A stretch of 64,000 nt of DNA from Butyricicoccus_A sp963620595 (GCA_963620595.1 CAVFAY010000003.1:83346-147345); one strand, 5' to 3'. Shown: positions 51,052-59,722, counted from the first letter of the stretch. Notes: generated by a model from the letters alone, not told the origin. Program-made: numbers and translations.

Positions 51052-51102
51052 AGACAGTTCGTTTGCACCATCCTGTCTTAAAACAAAACCAGGGCTGACG
51101 AA
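51052..51102 (+). ncRNA. preQ1-riboswitch-like pseudoknot (class III-like)
   Basis: AGACAG (51052-51057) pairs with CTGTCT (51073-51078), while TTCGT (51058-51062) pairs with ACGAA (51098-51102): an H-type pseudoknot with the core GCACCATC and AAAACAAAACCAGGGC in its loops. H-type pseudoknots are typical of preQ1 aptamers, and the location before queD-queE-folE-queC-queF fits. Class III is my best match by recall; not verified. Confidence 0.6.
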
Positions 51103-51117
51103 TCATTTTTGTATTCT

Positions 51118-51147
51118 ACAGCAGGCTGGGATGCCTGCTGTTTTTTC
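51118..51147 (+). terminator. Riboswitch terminator before queD
   Basis: ACAGCAGGC-TGGGAT-GCCTGCTGT with a T6 run, ending 17 bp before queD. With the pseudoknot upstream it forms a transcription-termination switch, probably closed when preQ1 is high. Confidence 0.8.
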
Positions 51148-51163
51148 TTGAAAGGAAGTTCTT

Positions 51164-51589
51164 ATGTACTATTTAAGAGCGGAGGCGAATTTTGACGCCG
51201 CACATTTTCTCGCTCACTATCAGGGCAAGTGCAGCAATATCCACGGACATCATTGGATTGTCCAAATCCGTATCAGCGGCAGCACCTTACAGACCGCAAC
51301 ACAGGAACGCGGTATGCTTGTCGATTTTTCTCAGCTGAAATTCGATCTGAAGCGCATTGCAGATGCTCTGGATCATACCTTGATTTATGAAACCGGTACA
51401 CTGCGTGAGGCAACCCGCTGTGCTCTGACAGAAGATGGATTTTCGCTGACCGAAGTGCCTTTTCGTCCGACCGCAGAACACTTCGCAGAATATTTTTATC
51501 AGCGCATGACCGAATGCGGCTATACTGTCGCAGAGGCAACGGTATATGAAACGCCGAACAACTGTGCTTCGTATACTGGAGAGGAGTAA
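51164..51589 (+). CDS. queD: 6-carboxy-5,6,7,8-tetrahydropterin synthase
   Basis: 141 aa. Converts dihydroneopterin triphosphate (the FolE product) to 6-carboxytetrahydropterin in queuosine/7-deazaguanine biosynthesis. Zinc-binding and catalytic motif FDAAHFLAHYQGKCSNIHGHHW with Cys (near 26) and three His; ETPNNCASY near the C-terminus is typical. First gene of the que operon, ATG 51164 preceded by AAAGGAAG, and close to queE (2-bp gap). Confidence 0.94.
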   Translation: MYYLRAEANFDAAHFLAHYQGKCSNIHGHHWIVQIRISGSTLQTATQERGMLVDFSQLKFDLKRIADALDHTLIYETGTLREATRCALTEDGFSLTEVPFRPTAEHFAEYFYQRMTECGYTVAEATVYETPNNCASYTGEE

Positions 51590-51591
51590 TA

Positions 51592-52260
51592 ATGGCATTA
51601 TTTGACGTAGCAGAAATCTTTACCAGCATCAACGGCGAGGGTACACACGCGGGACAGCTTGCTGTCTTTGTTCGTTTTTGCGGCTGCAATTTGCATTGCT
51701 CGTTTTGCGATACTATGTGGGCAAATGAACCAGATGTACCGCATGTCTGTCAGACCGCAGAGGAGATCTGCGCCGCTGTCGATGCCACCGGTATACACAA
51801 CATCACACTCACCGGCGGTGAACCGCTGCTGCGCGACGGCATGACGGAACTGCTCTCGGCGCTCTCACAAAAAGAAAACCGATATATTGAAATCGAAACC
51901 AATGGCAGTGTTGATCTGACACCGTTTGTCGGCATCTCCCCCCGCATCGCCTTCACGATGGATTACAAACTGCCGGGCAGCGATATGGAAGCGCACATGC
52001 GTCCAGAGAATTTTTCTCTGCTCCGCACACAGGATACCGTCAAATTTGTCGCAGGCAGTCAGGAGGATTTACAGCGTGCTCTAGCCGTCATTCAAACGTA
52101 TGATCTGACGCACCGCTGTCATGTATATTTCAGTCCGGTGTTTGGTTCCATTGAACCGGCTGAAATCGTAGACTTTATGCAGGCACACACACTCAACGAT
52201 GTGACCTTACAGCTGCAAATGCATAAATTTATCTGGGACCCAAATAAACGCGGCGTATGA
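51592..52260 (+). CDS. queE: 7-carboxy-7-deazaguanine synthase
   Basis: 222-aa radical-SAM enzyme turning 6-carboxytetrahydropterin into 7-carboxy-7-deazaguanine. Cluster motif RFCGCNLHCSFCDTMWA (CxxxCxxC near residues 28-37), TLTGGEPLLRDGM, and SPVFGSIEPAEIVDF. Encoded 2 bp after queD. Note the N-terminal EIFTSINGEGTHAGQLAVFVR, a standard QueE start. Confidence 0.95.
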   Translation: MALFDVAEIFTSINGEGTHAGQLAVFVRFCGCNLHCSFCDTMWANEPDVPHVCQTAEEICAAVDATGIHNITLTGGEPLLRDGMTELLSALSQKENRYIEIETNGSVDLTPFVGISPRIAFTMDYKLPGSDMEAHMRPENFSLLRTQDTVKFVAGSQEDLQRALAVIQTYDLTHRCHVYFSPVFGSIEPAEIVDFMQAHTLNDVTLQLQMHKFIWDPNKRGV

Positions 52261-52285
52261 TCCGCAGAACAGGACGAAAAAAATT

Positions 52286-52867
52286 ATGGCTATTGATACC
52301 AAAGCAATCAAAGAACACATCCGCGGTATCCTCATTGCATTGGGTGATGATCCGGATCGCGAGGGCTTGAAAGATACACCGGATCGTGTTGCCCGCATGT
52401 ACAACGAAGTATTTGAGGGCATGAATTATACCAACGAAGAGATTGCGCAGATGTTTGGCAAGACATTCGAGGACGAAATGGATTTTGTCAGCGACTCAAA
52501 GGATGTTGTCGTTGTCAAAGACATTCAGCTGTTCAGCTATTGTGAACATCACATCGCGCTGATGTATGACATGACTGCCACTGTCGCCTACGTGCCAAAC
52601 GGCAAGGTCATCGGTTTGAGTAAAATCGCTCGTATTGCCGACATGGTAAGCAAGCGGTTGCAGCTGCAAGAACGCATTGGTTCCGACATTGCGCAGATTA
52701 TGCAGATGGTCACTGATTCAGAAGATGTCGGCGTCTTGATTCAGGGATGCCACAGCTGTATGACTGCCCGAGGTATCCGACAGACCAATGCCAAGACAAC
52801 CACAACCACCCTACGCGGACGCTTCCGCACCGATGCTGATTTGCAGCAACGGTTATATCAGGCATAA
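52286..52867 (+). CDS. folE: GTP cyclohydrolase I (operon copy)
   Basis: 193-aa type I enzyme that makes 7,8-dihydroneopterin triphosphate, here supplying queuosine synthesis. Zinc and substrate motif DIQLFSYCEHHIALM (Cys near 87 and His) and IQGCHSCMTARG with the second Cys; KTTTTTLRG is at the end. Placement between queE and queC shows it serves this pathway; a folate copy may exist elsewhere. Confidence 0.95.
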   Translation: MAIDTKAIKEHIRGILIALGDDPDREGLKDTPDRVARMYNEVFEGMNYTNEEIAQMFGKTFEDEMDFVSDSKDVVVVKDIQLFSYCEHHIALMYDMTATVAYVPNGKVIGLSKIARIADMVSKRLQLQERIGSDIAQIMQMVTDSEDVGVLIQGCHSCMTARGIRQTNAKTTTTTLRGRFRTDADLQQRLYQA

Positions 52868-52877
52868 GGAGAATACT

Positions 52878-53564
52878 ATGAGAGCACTTGTTTTATCCAG
52901 CGGCGGCGTAGACAGCACGACCTGTCTCGGCCTCGCTATTGAAAAATATGGAAAAGAAAATGTCACCGCATTATCTATCACGTATGGACAGAAGCACGAA
53001 AAGGAAGTGAAAGCAGCAGAAGCTGTTGCTCGCTATTACGGTGTCGAACTGATTACACTGGATCTCGCAAAAATTTTCCAGTACGACACCAAATGCACGC
53101 TGTTACAGGGCTGTGCGGAGGAAATTCCTGAGGAATCCTATGCCGATCAGCTCAAAAAATCCGACGGCAAGCCGGTTTCTACGTATGTGCCGTTCCGAAA
53201 TGGTCTGTTCTTGTCCTCTGCTGCCAGCATTGCGCTGTCCAAGAACTGCTCTGTGATTTATTATGGTGCACACAGTGATGATGCCGCAGGCAATGCCTAT
53301 CCGGATTGCAGCGATGCCTTCAACGAGGCAATGAAATCTGCCATTGAATTGGGCAGCGGCAATCAACTGACCATCGAAGCACCATTTGTCAAATGGACAA
53401 AGAAGGACGTCGTATGTGAGGGTTTGCGTCTGCATGTTCCGTATCATCTGACATGGAGCTGCTATGAAGGCGGAGACACGCCTTGCGGTAAATGCGGCAC
53501 TTGTCTTGATCGCGCAGCAGCTTTTGCCGCAAACGGCGTAAAAGACCCAGCATTGGAGGATTGA
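52878..53564 (+). CDS. queC: 7-cyano-7-deazaguanine synthase
   Basis: 228 aa. ATP-dependent conversion of 7-carboxy-7-deazaguanine to preQ0. P-loop-like LSSGGVDSTTCLGLA near residue 6 (adenylation), YGAHSDDAAGNAYPDCSDAF, and zinc cysteines CYEGGDTPCGKCGTC near 190-206. ATG 52878 has AAGGAG upstream; the longer ORF from 52788 is inside folE. Confidence 0.95.
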   Translation: MRALVLSSGGVDSTTCLGLAIEKYGKENVTALSITYGQKHEKEVKAAEAVARYYGVELITLDLAKIFQYDTKCTLLQGCAEEIPEESYADQLKKSDGKPVSTYVPFRNGLFLSSAASIALSKNCSVIYYGAHSDDAAGNAYPDCSDAFNEAMKSAIELGSGNQLTIEAPFVKWTKKDVVCEGLRLHVPYHLTWSCYEGGDTPCGKCGTCLDRAAAFAANGVKDPALED

Positions 53565-53567
53565 CCC

Positions 53568-54065
53568 ATGGAAGGAAGAACTGCAGAAGAAAAGCAGGGT
53601 ATTACCCTGCTTGGAAATCAGCATACGAAGTACAAAGATGACTATGCACCGGAAGTGCTTGAAACCTTTGTAAACAAGCATCCAGACAACGATTATTTTG
53701 TCAAATTCAATTGTCCGGAGTTTACCAGCCTGTGTCCAATTACCGGCCAGCCGGATTTTGCCACCATTACCATCTCGTATGTACCGGACGTCCGCATGGT
53801 TGAGAGCAAATCGCTCAAGCTGTATCTGTTCAGCTTCCGCAACCACGGCGATTTCCATGAGGACTGTGTCAACATCATCATGAAGGATCTCATCAAGCTT
53901 ATGGAGCCAAAGTATATCGAGGTCTGGGGCAAGTTCACGCCGCGCGGCGGCATCTCGATTGACCCGTACTGCAACTACGGCAAGCCGGGCACCCGCTGGG
54001 AGGAAGTCGCTTGGAACCGCATGGCAAATCACGACCTGTATCCGGAGAAGGTTGATAATCGGTAA
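53568..54065 (+). CDS. queF: NADPH-dependent preQ0 reductase (type I QueF)
   Basis: 165-aa nitrile reductase converting preQ0 to preQ1, last step before tRNA insertion. NCPEFTSLCPITGQPDFATI carries the catalytic Cys near residue 54, with Asp of GQPD. The E-S-K-S-L-K motif MVESKSLKLYLFSFRNHG gives the NADPH-binding face. It completes preQ1 synthesis from GTP in one operon, with all products in the order needed; tgt is not in the window. Confidence 0.95.
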   Translation: MEGRTAEEKQGITLLGNQHTKYKDDYAPEVLETFVNKHPDNDYFVKFNCPEFTSLCPITGQPDFATITISYVPDVRMVESKSLKLYLFSFRNHGDFHEDCVNIIMKDLIKLMEPKYIEVWGKFTPRGGISIDPYCNYGKPGTRWEEVAWNRMANHDLYPEKVDNR

Positions 54066-54092
54066 ATACCATTTTAAAGAATATATTAAGCC

Positions 54093-54140
54093 AATAGCTC
54101 AGTATTTGTATGAGATCAAATACTGAGCTATTCGTATTTT
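54093..54140 (+). terminator. Terminator of the queuosine operon
   Basis: 16-bp perfect stem AATAGCTCAGTATTTG and complement, 8-nt loop, then TCGTATTTTTAT. From here to 54271 the sequence is A/T-rich and I see no gene. Confidence 0.85.
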
Positions 54141-54271
54141 TATCTAAAATTCAGGTTTAAATTTACTATTATTAATTTTCTAAGATTGTTATCCAAGCAT
54201 TCTTAAAGCCATCCCTTTAAGAACACTATCCTTTTGTACGAAAGTAGCAGTTATAACTCTACTATAATAAC

Positions 54272-54895
54272 TCAAATAAAATACTCAATCGTCTTTTCTT
54301 CGGTCAGGCGGGTATTCTGATTAAACAGCAGAATGGCCTCTCTCCCCTCCTTTGGGCCGAGGGCATACAAGCCATCCTTCTGTTTGGCATTGAGTCGGTC
54401 AATGGTCACAATGCGATTGCGTTTAAACGGTTCGGAATCAATCAGTGCAATGTCTTCTTGAATAAATGGCCGCTTGCGGAAATACGGGTCAAACATAGAA
54501 ACCTGTTTTCCCTCTTGTTCCGTCAGCAAGACGTAATGATCGCCGCCGTAATTCAGGCGAACAATCACTGCACCATGGCAGCGAAGTGTCTGTGTCAATT
54601 CACTGTCTCCGCCCAAATATACCGCATCTTGGCTCAGATACTTGCATTCAATCGGAAATTGACAGGCTTTGCCGAACTGTGTCAGCCAATTGGATAAAAA
54701 CATCATTGCCATACGTGAGGTACCGCTTCTGCCGGTCTCCCCCTTTGCATTGTATGCATCCAAGCTGTACAGCATAATGTGTTGGACAATTTCCGGCAGC
54801 AACTGTTCCCGTGTAAACAGAAAGCTCATGGCATTCATCATGGTCGTTGGACCGCAGTCATATTCTGAGATTTGATAATGTAACGGTGTTTTCAT
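54272..54895 (-). CDS. C39-like papain-fold peptidase
   Basis: 207 aa, no signal peptide. QISEYDCGPTTMMNAMSFL near the start has the Q...C catalytic motif of C39 peptidases and VRLNYGGDHYVLLTE carries the His; MFDPYFR would give the Asp. Such single-domain proteins process or bind peptides; no ABC exporter domain or leader peptide gene is here. It lies 8 bp upstream of the M20 peptidase stop, facing the same way, so a shared transcript with the peptidase is likely. Confidence 0.8.
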   Translation of the reverse strand: MKTPLHYQISEYDCGPTTMMNAMSFLFTREQLLPEIVQHIMLYSLDAYNAKGETGRSGTSRMAMMFLSNWLTQFGKACQFPIECKYLSQDAVYLGGDSELTQTLRCHGAVIVRLNYGGDHYVLLTEQEGKQVSMFDPYFRKRPFIQEDIALIDSEPFKRNRIVTIDRLNAKQKDGLYALGPKEGREAILLFNQNTRLTEEKTIEYFI

Positions 54896-54903
54896 TTATT
54901 TTT

Positions 54904-56028
54904 TTACTCCTCTGAACACATCAAATCGACAGTGATAGCAGCGATTTTCATTAGTTCGTCCACATTGCTGTACTCTTCACAGGAATGACAGTTATTCATC
55001 GCAGTTGCCAATACCATACCTGTCAGACCATGCTCAGACAGCGGATTGTTGTCGCTGCCGCCCATCGTGCTGCACAGCTGACTGTCAATGCCATGCTTGG
55101 CGCATACGCGCTGGAATCGCCGGACAACCGGATGCTGTTCTGGTGTCTGATAAGCGTGAATATGTACTGTGTGCTGTGCCGAAACCGCAGCTCCCAATTT
55201 GCGTGCCTCTTCTTCAAAAACATGCTTGGTTTCTTCCCATGTGCGCATAGCTTGTTCATGGTCAAAGCTGCGAATCTCTCCTGTGACGATACAGCTTGCC
55301 GGTACAATATTGGTCTGTGTGCCGCCGTGAATCGTGCCTATATTGCGTGTAGTATTTTCATCCAGCCAACCATTTTTCAGCCTGCGTGCCGCCGATGCCG
55401 CCACACAAATGGCATGAATACCCTGCTCCGGATGGAATCCAGCGTGGCTGGCTTTGCCCGTCACAGCAATGTGGAAGGAAAGCAGCGTTGGTGCTTGAAT
55501 TGCTGCTTCGCCAACAGCACCGGTTAAATCCAATACATAAGCTTCTTTGGACTGAATTTGAGAAAAATCAAACACACTCGCACCAATGCAATAGGTCTCT
55601 TCTGCTACAGAAAACAGTACTTCAATCGCTCGATGCGACAACTGATTTTCCTGAATCGCTGCCAGTGCCTCCAAAATCGCCGTCAAGGCAGAACAGTCAT
55701 CTGCACCCAATACCGTGGTTCCATCCGATGTAATAGTTCCATCTGCATGGACAATGGCTTTCTTCCCATTAGACGGCTCTACCGTGTCCATATGTCCGGA
55801 AAACAGCAACGGCGGCAGCTGTTCCATTCCTTTGGTTGCCGGAAGATATGCATATAAATTTCCCGCATTGCCCTGTATTTTTTGCGCTGCATGATCTTCC
55901 TGTACCTGCAACCCCAATGCGGTCAATGTCTCAATGAGAAAATCACAGATGCTTCGCTCTCCATACGATGGACTGTCAAACGAAACCAGCTTGCAAAAGG
56001 TCTGCACCAGCCGTTCTTTCTGTACCAT
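54904..56028 (-). CDS. M20-family zinc peptidase (PepT-like)
   Basis: 374 aa metallopeptidase. Zinc ligands LLFSGHMDT (His), GADDCSALTAIL (Asp), AEETYCIGA (Glu pair) and near the C-terminus NNCHSCEEYS (His); a dimerisation domain lies about 175-285. Like PepT/ArgE-type enzymes it likely cleaves tripeptides or deacylates. It lies between a C39-like protein gene and hydE, all on the minus strand with short gaps. ATG 56028 has AAGGAAAC upstream. Confidence 0.9.
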   Translation of the reverse strand: MVQKERLVQTFCKLVSFDSPSYGERSICDFLIETLTALGLQVQEDHAAQKIQGNAGNLYAYLPATKGMEQLPPLLFSGHMDTVEPSNGKKAIVHADGTITSDGTTVLGADDCSALTAILEALAAIQENQLSHRAIEVLFSVAEETYCIGASVFDFSQIQSKEAYVLDLTGAVGEAAIQAPTLLSFHIAVTGKASHAGFHPEQGIHAICVAASAARRLKNGWLDENTTRNIGTIHGGTQTNIVPASCIVTGEIRSFDHEQAMRTWEETKHVFEEEARKLGAAVSAQHTVHIHAYQTPEQHPVVRRFQRVCAKHGIDSQLCSTMGGSDNNPLSEHGLTGMVLATAMNNCHSCEEYSNVDELMKIAAITVDLMCSEE

Positions 56029-56047
56029 GTTTCCTTCCCCTTTCTAT

Positions 56048-57079
56048 TTATCTGCGTACATCGCCGCGGTCACTGACGATCTGATACCCCACAGAACGCA
56101 CACGCCCTTCCTGACACAGCCGACATTTTGCCGCTTCTTCATCCATACAGATTTTGTTGTCATACAAATCATACTGTTTCCGCGCATCTGTCGGCGTCAA
56201 ATTCGGCATCATCACATTGGCACCGGCTTTCAGGCCTAATTCTCGTCCTATCGGACTAATCGTGCCGAGTGCTGTTGTTGCCGGAAGCAGCACATAAGGG
56301 AATAACAGACGCAGGATTGACAGCATTCGCAATGTCAGCTCCAAGGTGCCTGCCGGTTTATCTGCAAACGGCGTCTCGTGATGCGGAATAAACGGGCCAA
56401 TACCAATCATATCCGGCTGCAATTGCTGTAAAAAACGCAAATCTGCGACCAATTCTTTTGGCGTTTGCCATGGAGAACCGACCATGAAGCCTGCACCAAC
56501 CTGATAGCCAATATCTTTCAGATCAAACAGACACCGTTTGCGATGCTCCAGACTCATTTCTTCCGGATGCAGCTTGCGATAATGGGCATCGCTCGCAGTC
56601 TCATGCCGCAGTAAATACCGATCAGCTCCCGCATCAAAATACGCCTGATAGCTGGTGCGAGACTGTTCTCCGATAGACAAGGTAACCGCACAGTCTGGGT
56701 ACGCCGTCTTGATTTTGTCAACCATAGAGCAAACCCACGCGTCTGTATTGCGCGGATCTTCGCCGCCCTGTAACACAAAGGTGCGAAATCCCATCTCATA
56801 ACCATTGGCACAGCATTGTAAAATCTGCTCCTGTGTCAGCCGATACCGGTCTGCATGCGGATTGCTCTTGCGAATGCCACAATAATAGCAGTCATTTTGA
56901 CAGACATTGGTAAATTCAATGAGTCCGCGCAAAAATACATCGGTTCCATAATGCTGCCGCCGGACAGCGTCCGCCGCTTCAAATAAATCTTTATCATCAC
57001 TCTCCCGTGTAATCAGCGCGGTAAGTTCTTCATCGCTGAGATCACACTGCGCCCAAAGTGTCTCAATTATCCGCTTCAT
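56048..57079 (-). CDS. hydE: [FeFe]-hydrogenase maturase HydE
   Basis: 343-aa radical-SAM protein assembling the H-cluster dithiomethylamine bridge. Motif FTNVCQNDCYYCGIRKSN (CxxxCxxC near residue 57), FVLQGGEDP, GAGFMVGSPWQTP and C-terminal AAKCRLC. It implies [FeFe]-hydrogenase elsewhere in the genome; hydF and hydG are not in this window, which is common in Clostridia. ATG 57079 follows AAGGTGACAC. It probably shares a transcript with the M20 peptidase gene. Confidence 0.93.
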   Translation of the reverse strand: MKRIIETLWAQCDLSDEELTALITRESDDKDLFEAADAVRRQHYGTDVFLRGLIEFTNVCQNDCYYCGIRKSNPHADRYRLTQEQILQCCANGYEMGFRTFVLQGGEDPRNTDAWVCSMVDKIKTAYPDCAVTLSIGEQSRTSYQAYFDAGADRYLLRHETASDAHYRKLHPEEMSLEHRKRCLFDLKDIGYQVGAGFMVGSPWQTPKELVADLRFLQQLQPDMIGIGPFIPHHETPFADKPAGTLELTLRMLSILRLLFPYVLLPATTALGTISPIGRELGLKAGANVMMPNLTPTDARKQYDLYDNKICMDEEAAKCRLCQEGRVRSVGYQIVSDRGDVRR

Positions 57080-57149
57080 GTGTCACCTTCTCGCATTTTG
57101 TATGTTATACAGTTGTTATTATATCACAAACCATGTGTAAAGAAAAGAA

Positions 57150-57183
57150 GGGCAGAATGGCGGCTTTCCGCTCATTCTGCCCT
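57150..57183 (-). terminator. Terminator of the metY-cysK operon
   Basis: Perfect 10-bp stem GGGCAGAATG/CATTCTGCCC, then TTCTTTTCTTT on the minus strand; 23 bp after the cysK stop. Confidence 0.85.
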
Positions 57184-57205
57184 TTGTTATTTTGTTCGAT
57201 AACAA

Positions 57206-58135
57206 TTAGTCTGCAAACAGCGCAGTAGACAGGTATCTCTCACCGGTATCCGGCAGGAGTGCTACGATGGTCTTTCCTGCATTTTCCGGACGCTTTGCCA
57301 ACTCAGCAGCAGCGTAAACAGCTGCGCCAGAGGAAATGCCAACCAAAATACCCTCACGGCGTGCAATTTCACGACCCACTTCAAAAGCAGCCTCATTCGG
57401 TACTGGGAATACTTCATCATATACCTTGGTATCCAGCGTATCCGGAACAAAACCTGCGCCGATGCCCTGAATCTTATGCGGGCCAGCCTTGCCCTCAGAC
57501 AGTACCGGAGAAGTAGCCGGCTCAACAGCAACGACCTTGATATTCGGATTCTGTGCCTTCAGATACTCACCAGTACCGGAAACAGTACCGCCAGTGCCAA
57601 CACCGGCAACAAAGATGTCAACCTTGCCCTCAGACTGCTCCCAGATTTCCGGACCAGTGGTATCGTAATGTACCTTCGGGTTTGCCGGGTTGACGAACTG
57701 ACCGAGAATCACAGCGTTCTCAATAGACTTCTCCAGCTCTTCAGCCTTTGCGATAGCACCCTTCATGCCAGCAGAACCAGAAGTCAGAACAACCTCTGCG
57801 CCATATGCAGCAACCAGCTTACGGCGCTCAATGGACATGGTCTCCGGCATGGTCAGAATGACATGATAGCCCTTCGCGGTACCGACAGCAGCCAAACCAA
57901 TACCAGTATTGCCGGAAGTCGGCTCAATGATGGTTGCGCCCGGCTTCAAAACGCCCTTTGCTTCTGCATCAGCGATCATTGCATTTGCAACACGATCCTT
58001 GACGCTTCCAGCCGGATTAAAATACTCCAGCTTTGCAACGATCTTTGCATTCAGGTTGTTTGCCTTTTCAAAATTTACCAGTTCCAGCAGCGGAGTGTTT
58101 CCAATCAGTTCTGTAATGCTCTGCTTGATAGCCAT
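57206..58135 (-). CDS. cysK: Cysteine synthase (O-acetylserine sulfhydrylase)
   Basis: 309-aa PLP enzyme making cysteine from O-acetylserine and sulfide. PLP lysine in FNPAGSVKDRVA (near residue 41), phosphate loop TSGNTGIGLAAVG, and KIQGIGAGFVPDTLD. ATG 58135 follows AGAGG; a few in-frame upstream codons at 58156 are less likely. It is the second gene after metY, so cysteine and homocysteine synthesis are co-controlled by the polycysteine leader at 59598. Confidence 0.95.
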   Translation of the reverse strand: MAIKQSITELIGNTPLLELVNFEKANNLNAKIVAKLEYFNPAGSVKDRVANAMIADAEAKGVLKPGATIIEPTSGNTGIGLAAVGTAKGYHVILTMPETMSIERRKLVAAYGAEVVLTSGSAGMKGAIAKAEELEKSIENAVILGQFVNPANPKVHYDTTGPEIWEQSEGKVDIFVAGVGTGGTVSGTGEYLKAQNPNIKVVAVEPATSPVLSEGKAGPHKIQGIGAGFVPDTLDTKVYDEVFPVPNEAAFEVGREIARREGILVGISSGAAVYAAAELAKRPENAGKTIVALLPDTGERYLSTALFAD

Positions 58136-58164
58136 AATAAAAATGCCTCTTTTCATTTTTCATG

Positions 58165-58194
58165 AGCTGGCAGGGCGGCTAGGTCCTGCCAGCT
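58165..58194 (-). terminator. Intercistronic hairpin between metY and cysK
   Basis: Perfect 10-bp stem AGCTGGCAGG/CCTGCCAGCT on the minus strand, with a 10-nt loop and no T-run (followed by CATGAAAAATG). It more likely protects or processes the mRNA, or pauses ribosomes, than ends transcription. Confidence 0.5.
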
Positions 58195-58228
58195 GTTCTA
58201 TAAATAATACTTTGAAATTGTTCTAATG

Positions 58229-59524
58229 TTATGCGTCAGCCTTAACAGCTTCAAATGCCTGATCCAGATCCCAGATGATGTCATCTGCGTGCTCGGTACC
58301 GATGGACAGACGGATGGTGTTCGGATGGATACCCTGCTCCTCCAGTTCCTCAGCAGTGCACTGGCTGTGTGTAGTGGTTGCCGGATGAATAACCAGAGAC
58401 TTTACGTCTGCAACGTTTGCCAGAATAGAGAAGATCTTCAGAGAGTCGATGAACTTCTTTGCTTCCTTCTCGCCGCCCTTGATGTTGAAGGTAAAGATAG
58501 AACCCGCACCGTTCGGGAAGTACTTGTTGTACAGATCCTGATACTTCGGATCCAGGGATGCATGATTGATGGACTCAACCAGCGGCTGCTTCTGGAGATA
58601 TTCCAGAACCTTCTTGGTGTTCTCTACATGACGCTCTACACGCAGAGACAGGGTTTCCAGACCCTGCAGCAGCAGGAATGCGTTGAACGGAGAAATGGTA
58701 GCACCGGTGTCGCGCAACAGGATAGCGCGAATCTTGGTGGTGAACGCTGCCGCTCCGCAGGCATCTACGAAGCTGATGCCATGATAGGACGGATCCGGAT
58801 CAACCAGATCTGCAAATCTGCCGGACGCCTTCCAATCAAACTTGCCGCTCTCTATGATAACACCGCCCAGCGTGGTACCATGTCCGCCGATAAACTTGGT
58901 AGCAGAATGAACCACGATGTCTGCGCCGTACTCAAACGGACGAAGCAGATACGGAGTAGCGAAAGTAGAATCGATAACAACTGGAACGCCCTGTGCATGC
59001 GCAATGTCTGCAACAGCCTGAATGTCGATCAGGTTACAGTTCGGATTGCCCAGTGTCTCAAAGAATACTGCCTTAGTATTCTCATCAATGGCGTTCTTAA
59101 AGTTCTCGATGTCATCCGGATCAACGAACTTGGTGGTTACGCCGTCCTTCGGCAGAGTGTGCTCCAGATAGTTGTAGGTGCCGCCGTAAATGGTCTTAGC
59201 TGCTACAATGTTGTCACCCTGATGAGCCAATGTCTTAAAGGTATAGGTCAGAGCTGCCGCACCGGAGGCAACTGCCAGCGCAGAAGATCCGCCTTCCAGA
59301 GCTGCCATACGCTTCTCAAAAACGTCCTCAGTCGGGTTAGTTAGACGACCGTAGATGTTGCCAGCATCAGCCAGACCGAAACGAGCCTGTGCATGATCGC
59401 TGTTGTGGAACACATAAGAAGTGGTCTGGTAAATCGGCACGGCACGTGCATCGGTAACCGGGTCAGCCTGTTCCTGACCAACGTGCAGCTGTAAAGTTTC
59501 AAAATGGAATTTCTTCTCGCTCAT
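58229..59524 (-). CDS. metY: O-acetylhomoserine sulfhydrylase (MetY)
   Basis: 431-aa PLP enzyme making homocysteine from O-acetylhomoserine and sulfide. The PLP lysine is in VVHSATKFIGGHGTTLGG (near residue 208) and SLRVERHVENTKKVLEYL, plus the typical start FHFETLQLHVGQEQADP. First structural gene of the operon, preceded by the 63-nt polycysteine leader, operator and promoter (59598-59751). ATG 59524 has AAGGAG upstream. It partners with sbp-cysTWA, which supplies sulfate for sulfide. Confidence 0.95.
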   Translation of the reverse strand: MSEKKFHFETLQLHVGQEQADPVTDARAVPIYQTTSYVFHNSDHAQARFGLADAGNIYGRLTNPTEDVFEKRMAALEGGSSALAVASGAAALTYTFKTLAHQGDNIVAAKTIYGGTYNYLEHTLPKDGVTTKFVDPDDIENFKNAIDENTKAVFFETLGNPNCNLIDIQAVADIAHAQGVPVVIDSTFATPYLLRPFEYGADIVVHSATKFIGGHGTTLGGVIIESGKFDWKASGRFADLVDPDPSYHGISFVDACGAAAFTTKIRAILLRDTGATISPFNAFLLLQGLETLSLRVERHVENTKKVLEYLQKQPLVESINHASLDPKYQDLYNKYFPNGAGSIFTFNIKGGEKEAKKFIDSLKIFSILANVADVKSLVIHPATTTHSQCTAEELEEQGIHPNTIRLSIGTEHADDIIWDLDQAFEAVKADA

Positions 59525-59597
59525 TGTATATTCTCCTTATATATAGACGATGTTGTGTATTTTTGTGTTGGTATTCTTTCTGTGTATCAAAAAATCT

Positions 59598-59660
59598 TCA
59601 ACAGCAACACATTCGTCCGTAGAAGGTGTATTCTTTCGTGATGAAGATACGATGTTTCAT
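59598..59660 (-). CDS. Polycysteine leader peptide upstream of metY
   Basis: A 20-codon ORF, MKHRIFITKEYTFYGRMCCC then TGA, with GAGGAGGG 5 nt before its ATG. The ending R-M-C-C-C-stop is the same as in the leader before sbp (3749-3808), including an 18-nt identical DNA stretch. After its stop a T6 run follows, then a CAACACA element at 59564-59570 able to pair with the Cys codons. Inferred role: couples metY-cysK expression to Cys-tRNA levels by ribosome stalling. Confidence 0.78.
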   Translation of the reverse strand: MKHRIFITKEYTFYGRMCCC

Positions 59661-59685
59661 GTCGTCCCTCCTCTTTCCCATAAAA

Positions 59686-59702
59686 CCTACTGTGTAAGTA
59701 GG
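59686..59702 (-). promoter_or_regulatory. Palindromic operator before the metY leader
   Basis: On the minus strand CCTACT-TACAC-AGTAGG, perfectly symmetric arms with a 5-bp centre, about 20 bp downstream of the -10. It matches the sbp operator at 3837-3853 (CCYAYT-N5-ARTAGG). Rrf2-type repressors of sulfur and iron-sulfur genes use such sites. Confidence 0.68.
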
Positions 59703-59722
59703 GTTTTCGTTTAACTGAGTAT

